NCBI RefSeq assembly: GCF_000241955.1
Contig: NC_016818.1
Coordinates: 2,046,001 to 2,110,000 of the forward strand
Direction: 5' to 3'
DNA: 64,000 nt
Source of the DNA: Rahnella aquatilis CIP 78.65 = ATCC 33071
Lineage (GTDB): Bacteria > Pseudomonadota > Gammaproteobacteria > Enterobacterales > Enterobacteriaceae
Shown: positions 51,731-61,804 of the stretch, one piece after another
Numbering within the stretch: the first letter of the stretch is position 1
Layout of the letters: the number at the start of each line of letters is the position of its first letter
Translations under genes and position numbers: made by a program
Notes under the pieces: model-generated
Database searches by the model: none
Told to the model about the DNA's origin: nothing
The model's input: the letters and a program-made list of their open reading frames with translations, nothing else

Positions 51731-52798
51731 ATGAAATACGCAGAACTGGGTAAAACAGGGGTTTATGTTTCACGCATTTGTCTCGGGACGATGACATTTG
51801 GCGGGGCGGATAATGCCGCCGGTAATGCCATCGGCCGTCTGACGGGCAAAGAGGCGGATATTATCGTTGGTGAGGCGCTGGACGCCGGCATCAATTTTAT
51901 TGATACCGCCGATGTCTATGGTTCGGGGGGCTCTGAAAGCGTGCTGGGCGAAGTGCTGGCGCAGCGCCGCGGTCAGGTTTTCCTTGCAACAAAAGCGCAC
52001 AGCAGAATGAATGCGGGCCCAAATGATGCAGGCCAGTCGCGCTATCACTTGATGCAGGCGCTTGAAGCCAGCCTGCGGCGGCTTAAAACCGATCACATTG
52101 ACTTATATCAGGTTCACAACTTTGATGCTGCAACGCCGCCTGAAGAGGTTTTACGGACACTGGATGATATGGTGCGACAGGGTAAGGTCAGGTATATCGG
52201 CTGTTCGAATTATGCGGGCTGGCAGCTTGCCAAAGCCCTGGGTGTCTCGGCTGAACATAAGCTTGAGAAATTTGTCAGCGTACAGTCTTTTTATTCGCTG
52301 GCCTGCCGCGACATTGAGCATGAACTCCTGCCGGCAATCAAGGACAGCCACAGCGGACTTCTGTGCTGGAGTCCACTGGCAGGCGGGCTGCTTTCAGGCA
52401 AGTTTGATCGCAGCGGCAATCATGACGCTTCGGGCAGGCGCGCGAAGATCGAATTTCCACCCGTCGACAAGAACCAGGCATGGGATATCGTGGATGTGCT
52501 CAGAGCAGTTTCTGAAAAACACAACACCACACCAGCCTGCATTGCGCTCGCCTGGCTGCTTTCGTCACCGCAGGTGACCAGCGTTATAGCGGGCGTGCGT
52601 AATGTGGAGCAACTCAGGGGCAACCTCTGCGCACTGTCTGTTGAGCTCAGTGAAGAAGAAAAAGGAATGCTCGATGAGGTCAGTCATCCAGGGATTCGTT
52701 ATCCGGGCTGGATACAGTCATATAATGCCGCGAGTCGTTTCCCTGCGGGCTTTACCGATACCGGACCCAGTTGGGTGCTGGGCGAGTCACCCGTCTGA
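51731..52798 (+). CDS. aldo/keto reductase
   Basis: 355 residues, a TIM-barrel NADPH-dependent carbonyl reductase. Catalytic tetrad: Asp and Tyr in DTADVYGSGGSE, Lys in LATKAHS and His in YQVHNFD. The start is the ATG at 51731 behind GGAG; an upstream in-frame extension starting at 51647 is unlikely. Divergent from the AraC gene. It probably reduces aldehydes or ketones. Confidence 0.9.
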   Translation: MKYAELGKTGVYVSRICLGTMTFGGADNAAGNAIGRLTGKEADIIVGEALDAGINFIDTADVYGSGGSESVLGEVLAQRRGQVFLATKAHSRMNAGPNDAGQSRYHLMQALEASLRRLKTDHIDLYQVHNFDAATPPEEVLRTLDDMVRQGKVRYIGCSNYAGWQLAKALGVSAEHKLEKFVSVQSFYSLACRDIEHELLPAIKDSHSGLLCWSPLAGGLLSGKFDRSGNHDASGRRAKIEFPPVDKNQAWDIVDVLRAVSEKHNTTPACIALAWLLSSPQVTSVIAGVRNVEQLRGNLCALSVELSEEEKGMLDEVSHPGIRYPGWIQSYNAASRFPAGFTDTGPSWVLGESPV

Positions 52799-52893
52799 AA
52801 TAAAATATATATGGGATGTCCGGTTCGTATTTAGGCCGAAAAGGGCTGGTACAAAATAAATGCCAGTAGAAGCTGAATATCTCAGTGTCAAAG

Positions 52894-52958
52894 ATCCGCT
52901 GCTCGCTCGAAGCAGCCTGATGGGCTTCACCTACAGCAGTTTGGTGCCAGAAGCGGAC
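52894..52958 (+). repeat. GTCCGCT/AGCGGAC repeat, full copy
   Basis: ATCCGCTGCTCGCTC at the left and TGCCAGAAGCGGAC at the right, 65 bases in all, with partly palindromic interior. Non-coding. Confidence 0.55.
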
Positions 52959-53022
52959 ATTACTGGCAGACTGAAGCAGATAAAGTCCTGCCCGCATGCG
53001 GCAATTAGAGCTCTCACATTGT

Positions 53023-53874
53023 TTATGCTGCAAACCGGCTTTCTGGTAAACCGGCAAAGACTGCAGATTCGGCCTTCAGTAAAGCACCGTCATAAATTGA
53101 TGGCGCAGAAAGCCCCACAGAAGCAGTGGTGCAGTAGAGGTTGGTGAAGCCCTCACCGGCCAGTATCGGACAGGTGCTCTGGATACCAGGGGATGGCAGG
53201 ATAGTGTCTGTGGTCCCATCCGGACTGTAACGAACAATACGATTCCCTCCCCATTCAGCATTCCATAAATAGCCCATCGCATCCACGCAGGAGCCGTCAG
53301 GTGCACCATTGCCTGCTGTTTCGGTGAACACGCGCGGGTTCTCCAGAGATGGATAATCGCAGCAGAATATTTTGCCCTGCATCGAGTCGCTGTAATAGAT
53401 CGTGCAGCCATCGGGGCTGAAACAGATGCTGTTCGGGATGGCGACCTCGGGCAGCGCAAGCGTTTCAACAGTCAGCGTTGCAGCATTTAGTCGGTGAAAC
53501 TTACCGATGACTTTTACGGGATAACCTTCATCCATAGTCCCAAAGACAAAATTACCGGCACGGTCGCACCGTCCGTCACCTGTGCGGGTGCCTGTTTCTC
53601 CCGGTGAGGCTGCCACCGTTGTAAGAATACCGGTGTTGAGATCATAGAAAGCCAGCCTGGACGCGAGTCCCATCAGCAGAATGTGACTCTTTTCGGTCAG
53701 GGCAAAGGATCCAAGGCGTTCTGGCAGCGACCAGCGCATCACAGCGTCATCGCCTTCTTCTAAGGCGAGTAGTTCACTGCATTCAATGTCAGTCCAATAG
53801 AGTCTGCATGTTCTTTCACACCACAGGGGGCACTCTCCCAGCGTATTCCTGACATCAGCTGCAATTGAAAACAT
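53023..53874 (-). CDS. SMP-30/gluconolactonase-family lactonase
   Basis: 283 residues from ATG 53874, which follows GGAGG. Six-bladed propeller hallmarks: GECPLW with the metal Glu, TRTGDGRCDRAGNFVFG, IPNSICFSPDG with metal Asn, and NGAPDGSCVDAMGYLWNAEW with metal Asp. These bind the divalent metal of sugar lactonases. It is the last gene of an operon with an amidohydrolase and a YdcZ-type protein, so a lactone or lactam intermediate is a plausible substrate. Confidence 0.9.
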   Translation of the reverse strand: MFSIAADVRNTLGECPLWCERTCRLYWTDIECSELLALEEGDDAVMRWSLPERLGSFALTEKSHILLMGLASRLAFYDLNTGILTTVAASPGETGTRTGDGRCDRAGNFVFGTMDEGYPVKVIGKFHRLNAATLTVETLALPEVAIPNSICFSPDGCTIYYSDSMQGKIFCCDYPSLENPRVFTETAGNGAPDGSCVDAMGYLWNAEWGGNRIVRYSPDGTTDTILPSPGIQSTCPILAGEGFTNLYCTTASVGLSAPSIYDGALLKAESAVFAGLPESRFAA

Positions 53875-53961
53875 GTTAATCCTCCGGATAAATAAAGGTC
53901 GTACTGCACATTGAGCGTGACTCACCCGCGTCTGCGCTGTGGTAAACGTGGGTAAACGCAG

Positions 53962-54444
53962 TTACTGCAGATAACGCGCAGAAAGTCGATCGCTGAAAAG
54001 CATGACGGCAAGTCCGATCAGCATAACCAGCATTCCCCCCAGCCTGAGTAACGAAACCGGACGCCGCACAGCGCCCAACAAGCCAAAATGATCAATCATC
54101 TGCGAGGAAAGTAACTGTCCGACAATCGCCAGCCCGAGCAGAGCTGAAAACCCAATTTTCGGCGCAAGCACGACATAGCTGAACAGTGCACATGCACCTA
54201 TCATTCCGCCCGCCAGACTCCAGAGGGGTTGCGACGGGATCGCCGCTAGCGATGTCATCAACCCACCCCGCAGCAGCGCGTAAATCCCTAGACTGAACGC
54301 GCCCGCCGTAAATGAAAACAGCGCCGCAGTGACCGGGTCGCCGCCCAGTCCCTTTGCCAGCTGGCTGTTCAGGGTCGTCTGCAGGGTGATCCCCAGACCT
54401 GCGGCAAAAGCGATTACGTAATAGGTCATGCCCATGCTTTTCAT
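53962..54444 (-). CDS. YdcZ-type DMT-family inner membrane protein
   Basis: 160 residues with five hydrophobic segments, matching the short YdcZ (DUF606) half-size DMT transporters (GLGITLQTTLNSQLAK, GGMIGACALF). Such proteins often act as pairs. It starts 5 bases after the amidohydrolase stop, so they are co-transcribed. Solute unknown. Confidence 0.85.
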   Translation of the reverse strand: MKSMGMTYYVIAFAAGLGITLQTTLNSQLAKGLGGDPVTAALFSFTAGAFSLGIYALLRGGLMTSLAAIPSQPLWSLAGGMIGACALFSYVVLAPKIGFSALLGLAIVGQLLSSQMIDHFGLLGAVRRPVSLLRLGGMLVMLIGLAVMLFSDRLSARYLQ

Positions 54445-54449
54445 CCTGG

Positions 54450-55847
54450 TCAGTCGGCCTGCACCAGCGGCAGGAAGGTGTCAGCAAAAATGTCAGGCTG
54501 GTAGCCAGAGGCTGCAAAAAGGTGCTCACGCGACTCATCAATCGCCGCACGTAGTCGCGCGCTGTCTACGCCCAGCACCTTACCGTTCTGTTTAACGATG
54601 CGTCCGCCGATCATGACGGTGTCGATGTTGCTGCGCTCGGCGGCATGAACCACCGTGCCAAAGGCATTGCCGGACGGGTAAAGATTGAGATCACTGACGC
54701 TAATCAGCACCAGGTCGGCTTGTTTGCCTGGCGTCAGGCTGCCAACTTTGTCCTGCAGCCCTGCACAGGCAGCGCCATCAAGAGTCGCGGCTTTAAGGAG
54801 TTGCGCCGCCGGAAGCGTTTTCAGCGCATGTTCAGAATCGCAGCACTGCTGCTGATGCATGCCCATCACGCGCTGCAGGTAAAAGGCGACGCGCATCTCC
54901 ATAAACATATCGGTGCTGTACGACGTTTCATTGTCTACGCTCAGGCCAGGGTTGATGCCATGACGCTGCGCGGCCTCAATGGCGAACATCCCGCTTTCGA
55001 TGCCATAGTGCGAATCTGAGCGCGGGCAGACGTTCACCCGGACACCGGCCTCCCGCAGAATTTCCCATCCCCTGTCGGGCAGCGCCGTGCAGTGATTGAA
55101 AATATTGTCCGGACCCAGAAGCCCCTGCTGATGCAGCGACTCAAGTTCAGACCCCATCTCAGCGCCAAAGAACTCAGTGACAATCGACAGTCCCAGCCGG
55201 CGGGCTTCGGCCCACAACTCCGGCTCCAGCTGGGCCATGACGGCGAGAGAGACCAGGCTTTCAGGGTTGTCGGTGAAATACTTATCCTGCAGACGCTGCC
55301 AGTTTCCCGGCCAGTGCGCTTTATCCCATTCGCCAGCTACCGGTGCGCCGGAAGCATGAATGGCACGAATGCCGGTATCAAGCAGGGCCTCGACGGCGGC
55401 ATCGGAATGCGCTGCGGTTCGGCTGTTGTGCGAGTTATCGATCATTGTGGTGATGCCCGCGTCAATAGCGCCCAGCGCCGTCAGCAGGTTGCCAACATAG
55501 ATATCGGCAGGACGGTAATATTTAGCGAAGGAGAAGTGCGTGGCGTTGCTGTAGTCGTCCAGGCAGGTGGCGTTTGGGTTAATGCGGCGCAACTGTCCTT
55601 CCCATGCGTGACGATGAGAATCGACCATTCCCGGCATGGCGATCATGTTGGTGGCATCAATGACATGCGCACCAGGCACATCCAGGTTCTGGCCCACGGC
55701 GGTAATAGTTGAGCCGTTGATGAGAATATCGCCGTGCTCAATGTTACCGACGCTCCCATCCATGCTCAGTATCGTGGCGCCACGAATCAACGTAGCCTGT
55801 GAAGTACTATTCTGATTATTAACAATATTTCGGATGTATTTGGTCAT
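54450..55847 (-). CDS. TRZ/ATZ-family amidohydrolase
   Basis: 465 residues from ATG 55847 (upstream frame extension is unlikely; GGCAGG precedes). Metal motifs: SHRHAWE, HCTALPD and DNETS. Family members deaminate or dechlorinate ring nitrogen compounds, or hydrolyse cyclic amides. It shares its operon with a transporter and a lactonase, and its regulator is a divergent LysR. Substrate unknown. Confidence 0.85.
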   Translation of the reverse strand: MTKYIRNIVNNQNSTSQATLIRGATILSMDGSVGNIEHGDILINGSTITAVGQNLDVPGAHVIDATNMIAMPGMVDSHRHAWEGQLRRINPNATCLDDYSNATHFSFAKYYRPADIYVGNLLTALGAIDAGITTMIDNSHNSRTAAHSDAAVEALLDTGIRAIHASGAPVAGEWDKAHWPGNWQRLQDKYFTDNPESLVSLAVMAQLEPELWAEARRLGLSIVTEFFGAEMGSELESLHQQGLLGPDNIFNHCTALPDRGWEILREAGVRVNVCPRSDSHYGIESGMFAIEAAQRHGINPGLSVDNETSYSTDMFMEMRVAFYLQRVMGMHQQQCCDSEHALKTLPAAQLLKAATLDGAACAGLQDKVGSLTPGKQADLVLISVSDLNLYPSGNAFGTVVHAAERSNIDTVMIGGRIVKQNGKVLGVDSARLRAAIDESREHLFAASGYQPDIFADTFLPLVQAD

Positions 55848-55977
55848 TAAACCTGCCTCTTTCCTGATTAATGGGGAAACGATACACCACGTTATTAGCC
55901 TGAATAAGATGCTTAAAGCGTTTTCATAATTCATAATTCGCGAATAATCAGACTCACTTTTACCCAGGAGCAGGACG

Positions 55978-56895
55978 ATGGATCGGATTCAGGCTATGCA
56001 GGTTTTTATAAGGGTTGCTGAAGCCGGAAGCTTTGTGCGCGCGGCAGAGACACTGTCACTGCCAGCTTCCACCGTCACCAGCACGATTAAAAATCTGGAG
56101 AAATACCTGCAGGTACGTCTGCTTAACCGGACAACAAGACGGGTCAGCCTCACACCTGAAGGACTGCAGTATCTGGTGCAGTGCCGGGAGATCCTGTCGC
56201 TAATTGAACTTAGTGAATCCAGCCTGAGTGATTCCGTCAGGCGACCCCAGGGACGGCTGCGGGTTGATATGCCAGGGGGTATCGCCCACTTCGTCGTCAT
56301 GCCCAATCTGAAAGAATTTTACCGGCTCTATCCGGATATTTACCTGATGATTGGCGTCAGCGACCGGCAGGTCGATCTTGTTCAGGAAGGGATAGATTGC
56401 GTGATCCGAACCGGAGAATTAACCGACTCCACGCTGGTTGCGCGGCCACTTGGCCGGTTTCGCTGGGTGACCTGCGCCTCGCCTGACTATCTCAGGCAAT
56501 ACGGTGTGCCTGAGACGCCGGAAGCGTTGTCGCTGCATCGGGCGATTCATTACTTTTCCGGTTCGGGAAGACGCACTAATGAACTGCGTTTCACACGAGG
56601 CACTGAGGCCTTCTCTGTGCCGGTTGAGGGGGATGCAGCCGTTAACGAAACGGGACTCTATATCAGACTGTGCCTTGAGGGTTTTGGGCTGGCGCAGCTT
56701 GCTGAGAATGTGATTTCGGAGAATCTGCGGCAAGGCAAACTGGTCGAGGTTCTGGCGGACTGGCAGCCACCTTCCGTGCCGGTGACGATGCTCTATCCGC
56801 ATCAGCGTTTTCTCTCTCCCGCCGTGCGTGCTTTTGCTGACTGGGTCGGCGAACTTTTCAACGATGTCGCAGGTGAGAAACGGCCTTCCCGGTAA
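55978..56895 (+). CDS. LysR-family transcriptional regulator
   Basis: 305 residues; MDRIQAMQVFIRVAEAGSF opening, HTH ~30-50 (STVTSTIKNLEKYLQVRLL), substrate domain to the end. Divergent from the amidohydrolase operon, which it probably controls. Confidence 0.9.
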   Translation: MDRIQAMQVFIRVAEAGSFVRAAETLSLPASTVTSTIKNLEKYLQVRLLNRTTRRVSLTPEGLQYLVQCREILSLIELSESSLSDSVRRPQGRLRVDMPGGIAHFVVMPNLKEFYRLYPDIYLMIGVSDRQVDLVQEGIDCVIRTGELTDSTLVARPLGRFRWVTCASPDYLRQYGVPETPEALSLHRAIHYFSGSGRRTNELRFTRGTEAFSVPVEGDAAVNETGLYIRLCLEGFGLAQLAENVISENLRQGKLVEVLADWQPPSVPVTMLYPHQRFLSPAVRAFADWVGELFNDVAGEKRPSR

Positions 56896-56988
56896 GAGAT
56901 GGTCTTGAGAGCAAGAGTACGCTTCAGAACGATAATGGACAGCATCCACAGCAGAGGAACCGATCGTTCCCCTGTGGTGCCAGCCAAT

Positions 56989-58179
56989 TCAGCCCGTCTG
57001 CTGTACAGGTTCCAGATGCGCATTTCGTCCGGCAGCCATTCCGGTGCAGGCACCTGCGACCGCGATTGCTGCGGTCATCAGTAATGGCAATGTCCAGCCT
57101 CCGGACAACTCCTGTACTTTGCCCAGCAGCAGCGGACCCATCGCCGCCATCAGATAACCGACGCTCTGCGCCATGCCTGACAGCGCGGCGGCGTCACCGG
57201 CATTTTTGGTACGAAGTCCGATGAAGGTCAGGCCCAGCATCATACTGGCACCCGAGCTGAAGTCGAGAAGAGCAGCCCACAGCATCGCCAGATTCGGCAG
57301 GTACATGATGCCGATAAAGGACGCAGCGGTTAACAGGCTGACGCCGGCAGCGGCTGCTTTCTGATCGTTGAGGCGACGCAGCGTGGCGGCCAGAATCAGG
57401 CCGGGAATGGCGGTGGTCAGCTGAAGAATGCCGTGTACTTCACCGGCCTGGGCTGAGGAGAGTCCACTGTCCGTTAGAATGGCGGGCAGCCAGCCGACAG
57501 CAACATAAAACGGCATCGCATTCAGGCCCATAAACAAGGTGACCTGCCATGCCAGAGGCGAGCGCCAGACCGCGACGGTCGCCGTTGTTTTCTCACCCGC
57601 TGCTGGCAACTGATGCTTCATCTTTAACTGGGGCAACCATAAAAGCAACGCAAGCAGCGGTGCAATAACCAACATGGCTAACGCGATGTTCCAGCCCCAG
57701 TTCTGCGTCAGAGGAATGACAACGGCTGAACCAATAGCACCAGCCGCGCCCATGGTGATGGAATATGCCCCCGTCACGGAAGCCACGTTGCCAGAAAAGT
57801 CGCGTTTGATAAGGCCAGGCAACAGGACATTGCCGAGGGCAATCCCGATACCTATCAATATGGTTCCGCCATAAAGCGCCCAGACACTGCCTGTGGAGCG
57901 AAGCAGGATGCCAGCTGAAATCACGGCCAGGGCACCAAAAAGGGTGCGTTCAAGACCGTACTTGTGTGAGATGGATGCGCTCAGCGGTGAAAAGGCGGCA
58001 AATGCCAGTAAAGGCAGCGAGTTAAGCAACCCAACGGCAGTAATACTTAGCCCAAAATCATGGCGAATAGACTCTAAAACGGGTGCGATAGCGGTAAAAG
58101 GAACACGCAGGTTGATAGCTATAAAAAGGATGCCGGTCACAAGTATGATTGAAGACCACTTGTTCGTAGTGTGGGACAT
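56989..58179 (-). CDS. nimT: CynX/NimT-family MFS transporter
   Basis: 396 residues with ~12 membrane segments. FIAINLRVPFTAIAPVLESIRHDFGLS and LRTKNAGDAAALSGMAQSVGY match the CynX/NimT family; E. coli NimT exports 2-nitroimidazole-type compounds. It is divergent from a NimR-like AraC regulator with the same arrangement as in E. coli. ATG 58179 is the internal start. Confidence 0.82.
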   Translation of the reverse strand: MSHTTNKWSSIILVTGILFIAINLRVPFTAIAPVLESIRHDFGLSITAVGLLNSLPLLAFAAFSPLSASISHKYGLERTLFGALAVISAGILLRSTGSVWALYGGTILIGIGIALGNVLLPGLIKRDFSGNVASVTGAYSITMGAAGAIGSAVVIPLTQNWGWNIALAMLVIAPLLALLLWLPQLKMKHQLPAAGEKTTATVAVWRSPLAWQVTLFMGLNAMPFYVAVGWLPAILTDSGLSSAQAGEVHGILQLTTAIPGLILAATLRRLNDQKAAAAGVSLLTAASFIGIMYLPNLAMLWAALLDFSSGASMMLGLTFIGLRTKNAGDAAALSGMAQSVGYLMAAMGPLLLGKVQELSGGWTLPLLMTAAIAVAGACTGMAAGRNAHLEPVQQTG

Positions 58180-58266
58180 AAATTTTGCTTTCTCTGGTAA
58201 AAAGAAAGACTTTAAAGGACGCATGAGTTACAGAATATAGATAACCTGACAACATATAACTAAATC

Positions 58267-59061
58267 ATGCCACTTAATAAAAAACCGGTGACCTCACCGG
58301 ATGAGTTTAATTCCGATGCTTTCAGTCAGGCTGCTATCGCGCTGCATGTATCATCGTCAGGCGAGTATGCAGGTCAGAGTCCGCACGCTCACCGTAAGGG
58401 ACAACTTATTATCTCTTTGCGCGGTGCAGTGAGCTGTGAGGTTGAGGATGCGCTGTGGCTTGTTCCACCCGGACATGCTGTCTGGGTTCCGGGTGAAATC
58501 CCCCACAGTTGCCGGGTCACGAAGAATGCAGATACCTGCTTTCTGTTTATCGAACCCGGCGCGGCAGCGATGCCGGAAATCTGTTGTACCCTGGCGATGA
58601 CTTCTCTGGTCCGCGAGCTTGTTCTGTATCTGGCAGAACAGGGACAGGCTTATTCTCCTGACAGTAAAACTGCCAGGCTCGCAGCGGTGCTGCTGGAGCA
58701 TATTCCGGATGTGCCGGTTGAAGCGCTCCATCTTCCCGTATCCGATCATCCTAAAATCCGGAATATGGCGGAGGCACTTTTTAATGAGCCTGATGATCGG
58801 CGAACGTTAAAGCAGTGGGCTGCACATCTGGTCACCAGCGAACGATCGCTGGCCAGGCTGATAAAAGAGGCGACAGGAATGAGCTTTGGTCGCTGGCGTC
58901 AGCAACTGCATTTGATGATTGCCCTGAGCCATCTGGCTGAAGGTCAGTCCGTGCAGCGCGTAGCCGGAACGCTGGGATATGATTCGGTCAGCGCATTTAT
59001 TACGATGTTCAGAAAAGCGCTGGGTAAATCACCGACGCAATATTTTTCGTCTCTAAACTAA
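58267..59061 (+). CDS. nimR: AraC-family regulator NimR-like
   Basis: 264 residues. N-terminal cupin (~30-120; SPHAHRKGQLIISLRGAV, VPPGHAVWVPGEIPHS) and a C-terminal AraC HTH (VTSERSLARLIKEATG; VAGTLGYDSVSAFITMF). It matches NimR/YeaM in organisation and lies divergent from the nimT-like gene. Confidence 0.82.
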   Translation: MPLNKKPVTSPDEFNSDAFSQAAIALHVSSSGEYAGQSPHAHRKGQLIISLRGAVSCEVEDALWLVPPGHAVWVPGEIPHSCRVTKNADTCFLFIEPGAAAMPEICCTLAMTSLVRELVLYLAEQGQAYSPDSKTARLAAVLLEHIPDVPVEALHLPVSDHPKIRNMAEALFNEPDDRRTLKQWAAHLVTSERSLARLIKEATGMSFGRWRQQLHLMIALSHLAEGQSVQRVAGTLGYDSVSAFITMFRKALGKSPTQYFSSLN

Positions 59062-59102
59062 TGCAAAACAACACAAACCGAATTTTTATAAAGAACCCCA
59101 GC

Positions 59103-59165
59103 GTCCGCTGTTCACTCTCAGCAGACCTTCAGCGTCACGTGTTTGTCTGCTGGTCAGGAGCGGAC
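59103..59165 (+). repeat. GTCCGCT/AGCGGAC repeat, full copy (MITE-free reference copy)
   Basis: GTCCGCTGTTCACTC at the left end and GAGCGGACG at the right. It is the closest relative of the MITE-interrupted copy at 50410-50637. Confidence 0.6.
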
Positions 59166-59290
59166 GTCACCAACAATTGAGTGTGCTACTCATAAGGGAG
59201 CAGATCAGACGAACTCAAAAATAGTTGTCGGGACCCTTAGCGAGCATGCGGATAGGATGCATTTCAGATGCATTTCTGTTTCAGGGAAGC

Positions 59291-60388
59291 TTAATCCACG
59301 TGATACGTGGGATAATCTATATAACCTGCATCTCGCCCGGTATAGAACGTATCCTTATCAGGAATAGCTATCGGCCACCCATTTTTCATGCGTTTAACGA
59401 GATCAGGATTGGCTATGAAAGGACGCCCAAATGCGATTAAGTCGGCATAACCTTCTCTGAGTGCCAGTTCTGCACGCTCCTGTGTATAGCTGCCCGCGAC
59501 GATGAGGGTACCTTCGTAGGCCTCGCGAAACTTTGTCAGAAAGCCAGCAGGAATGGCCTGAGCTCCCAGAGATTCCTGATCGCTCAAATGCACATATGCG
59601 AGATGTCGACGACGCAGTTCGATACCCAAAGATAACCAGGTATCCTGCTCATCATCAAAGCCATGCATATCCTGCAGGCGGCCAAAGGGTGCAATACGGA
59701 TACCTGTCAGATGACTCCCGATGGCTGCAGAGACGGCATCCACCGTTTCCAGCGTAAACCGCAGGCGATTAGCAATATTACCGCCATAGCGGTCTGTCCT
59801 GTCGTTAAGTCCACCATTGATAAATTGCTCGAAGATGTAGCCGTTAGCCGCGTGGATCTCCACACCGTCAAAACCCGCCTCGATAGCATTTTTAGCCGCC
59901 CGAACGAAATCCTGTGTCACCCGCGGGACTTCATCCGTTGCTAATGCGCGGGGCTGGCTGTGAAATACGCGTACAGACTGACAGTTATCACCGGGAATGT
60001 GAGTGGTGCAGCCTTCTGCAACGCGTGAGACGGAGCTGACCGGTGCCTGCCCATCAGGCTGGTGAGCAATGTGAGAGGAACGACCTACGTGCCAAAGCTG
60101 GATGAATATTCTCCCACCTTGCGCATGTACTGCCTCAGTCACCTTTTTCCAGCCCTCTATCTGTTCGTCAGTGTAAATTCCCGGCGTGTAAGCCTGTCCA
60201 CGGCCTTCCATTGAAACAGGTGAACCTTCGGAAACAATTAAACCTGCTGTTGCGCGCTGGCGATAGTAGGTGACCATACTGTCAGTGGGAACATGGTCAT
60301 AGGCCCGCGATCGGGTCATTGGTGCCATAACGACACGATTATTAAGCTTTATTCCATTCATTGTATAGATATTCAGTAACTCGCTCAT
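59291..60388 (-). CDS. old yellow enzyme-family ene-reductase (canonical active site)
   Basis: 365 residues from ATG 60388 behind AGGAG. OYE hallmarks: VVMAPMTRSRA, FIQLWHVGRSSH, EIHAANGYIFEQF (His and Asn both present), DRYGGNIANR. Divergent from a LysR regulator. It differs from the paralog at 25407 by retaining the active-site His, so it should be the more conventional enzyme. Confidence 0.9.
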   Translation of the reverse strand: MSELLNIYTMNGIKLNNRVVMAPMTRSRAYDHVPTDSMVTYYRQRATAGLIVSEGSPVSMEGRGQAYTPGIYTDEQIEGWKKVTEAVHAQGGRIFIQLWHVGRSSHIAHQPDGQAPVSSVSRVAEGCTTHIPGDNCQSVRVFHSQPRALATDEVPRVTQDFVRAAKNAIEAGFDGVEIHAANGYIFEQFINGGLNDRTDRYGGNIANRLRFTLETVDAVSAAIGSHLTGIRIAPFGRLQDMHGFDDEQDTWLSLGIELRRRHLAYVHLSDQESLGAQAIPAGFLTKFREAYEGTLIVAGSYTQERAELALREGYADLIAFGRPFIANPDLVKRMKNGWPIAIPDKDTFYTGRDAGYIDYPTYHVD

Positions 60389-60507
60389 TCTGTCTCCTGA
60401 AGCCATTTCATGGTAAAAATCTGTTAGCAACGATCTTATCCTTATTTGAAGGCCATGATTACCTGGGCAAAAAGACCCTCAGTGTTGAGATAAAGGAACC
60501 AATATTT

Positions 60508-61437
60508 GTGACGGCACAACTCAATGGCGTACAGGAATTTACTGAAGTCGTCAGAAAAGGCAGTTTCGTTGCTGCAGCTGAGGGTTTAGGCGTGACGCGT
60601 TCTGCACTCAGCAAAAGCATCAAGCGTCTGGAAATTCGGCTGGGGGTTCGCTTACTCAACCGCAGTACGCGAAGCCTGTCGCTGACACCGGAAGGTGAGA
60701 TCTATTTCAATCGCTGCACTGTTGCTCTGGATATGATTTCAGATGCCGAAAGCAGAATAGAGGCGGGGATAGTCGAGCCGTCTGGACTGATGCGGCTGAC
60801 GGTTCCCGTGGCCTTTGGGCACCTTTTCATTATGCCCTTACTCAATATCATGGCGTTAAAATACCGGGCCCTGAATATCGAAGTTGATTTCAGCGATCGG
60901 GTTCGCGACCCCGCGACAGACGGCTTTGACCTTGCACTGAGGCTTGGCCCCCTGCCTGACTCAGGTGATTTGGTTGCCACCCGCCTGGGCGAGCAAAGGC
61001 TTATCATTTGTGCCTCAGCGGGCTATCTGGAACGAGCAGGCATCCCCATTGATCTTCGTGAGCTTTCATCACACAGATGCATTTCAGGGTTACCATCAGA
61101 CGGGCAAACTTACTGGCTAATCCGGGGCAAAGAGGGGCACGTTGTAAGACATGTTGTTTCCTCAGCCTACCGTTTTAATAATGGTCAAGCCATGCTGGAA
61201 GCGGCTATCGCAGGATGTGGGGTGACGCAACTTCCGGACTGGTTATGCGGTGATGCCATCAAAAAGGGGCAGCTTCGTGCAATTCTACCCACCTTTCAGG
61301 CACCGCCCACCCCCATTTCTGCAATGTGGCCCAGGACTCACACGGTGCTTCCTAAAGTGAGAGCCTTGATTGAAGAACTGAAAAAAGAGTTGCCGGCACT
61401 GTTAACGAGCGCGCAGCGTTCATCTGTTACGAGATAA
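60508..61437 (+). CDS. LysR-family transcriptional regulator
   Basis: 309 residues from GTG 60508 behind AAGGA; the upstream frame extension overlaps the OYE gene start. HTH around TRSALSKSIKRLEIRLGVRLL and a C-terminal substrate domain. Divergent from the OYE gene, its likely target. Confidence 0.85.
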   Translation: MTAQLNGVQEFTEVVRKGSFVAAAEGLGVTRSALSKSIKRLEIRLGVRLLNRSTRSLSLTPEGEIYFNRCTVALDMISDAESRIEAGIVEPSGLMRLTVPVAFGHLFIMPLLNIMALKYRALNIEVDFSDRVRDPATDGFDLALRLGPLPDSGDLVATRLGEQRLIICASAGYLERAGIPIDLRELSSHRCISGLPSDGQTYWLIRGKEGHVVRHVVSSAYRFNNGQAMLEAAIAGCGVTQLPDWLCGDAIKKGQLRAILPTFQAPPTPISAMWPRTHTVLPKVRALIEELKKELPALLTSAQRSSVTR

Positions 61438-61578
61438 TGAGATATCAGTGCCTGATACATCAGCGACCGCAAGCCTGCCAGAATTATATTCGCTCAAGCA
61501 TATTGACCAATGATTGTGAGCGTCTGTTTCCATTCTTGCCCGGTAATGAGCACCGTAGATTTCGCCCCCCTGAGTCAT
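61420..61578 (-). CDS. possible 52-residue protein
   Basis: An ATG at 61578 behind AGGAG (7-base spacing) opens a frame reading MTQGGEIYGAHYRAR, then ETDAHNHWSICLSEYNSG. It overlaps the convergent LysR gene end by 18 bases. The RBS is good, but length and lack of family recognition make it uncertain. The rest of 61579-61804 shows only a hairpin (ACGGGCG/CGCCCGT) near 61765. Confidence 0.3.
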   Translation of the reverse strand: MTQGGEIYGAHYRARMETDAHNHWSICLSEYNSGRLAVADVSGTDISLSRNR

Positions 61579-61804
61579 ACGTTTTCTCCTGGATAATCCG
61601 GCCTATTATCAGGAAGGCCGACTGGTTAACCTTCAAGCGGCATAATAATAAAGCCGAAGGTCAGGCGGCCCAGGCGGAATACGCGCTTATATGCGCTATG
61701 TGAGGCAAGATCCGGCGGATAAGTGAGTTGTATCTGTAAATGGGGGATTTTCACTCCTGACGGGCGCAGTCAGTCGCGCCCGTTATTTAGTTCATCATTG
61801 ATGA

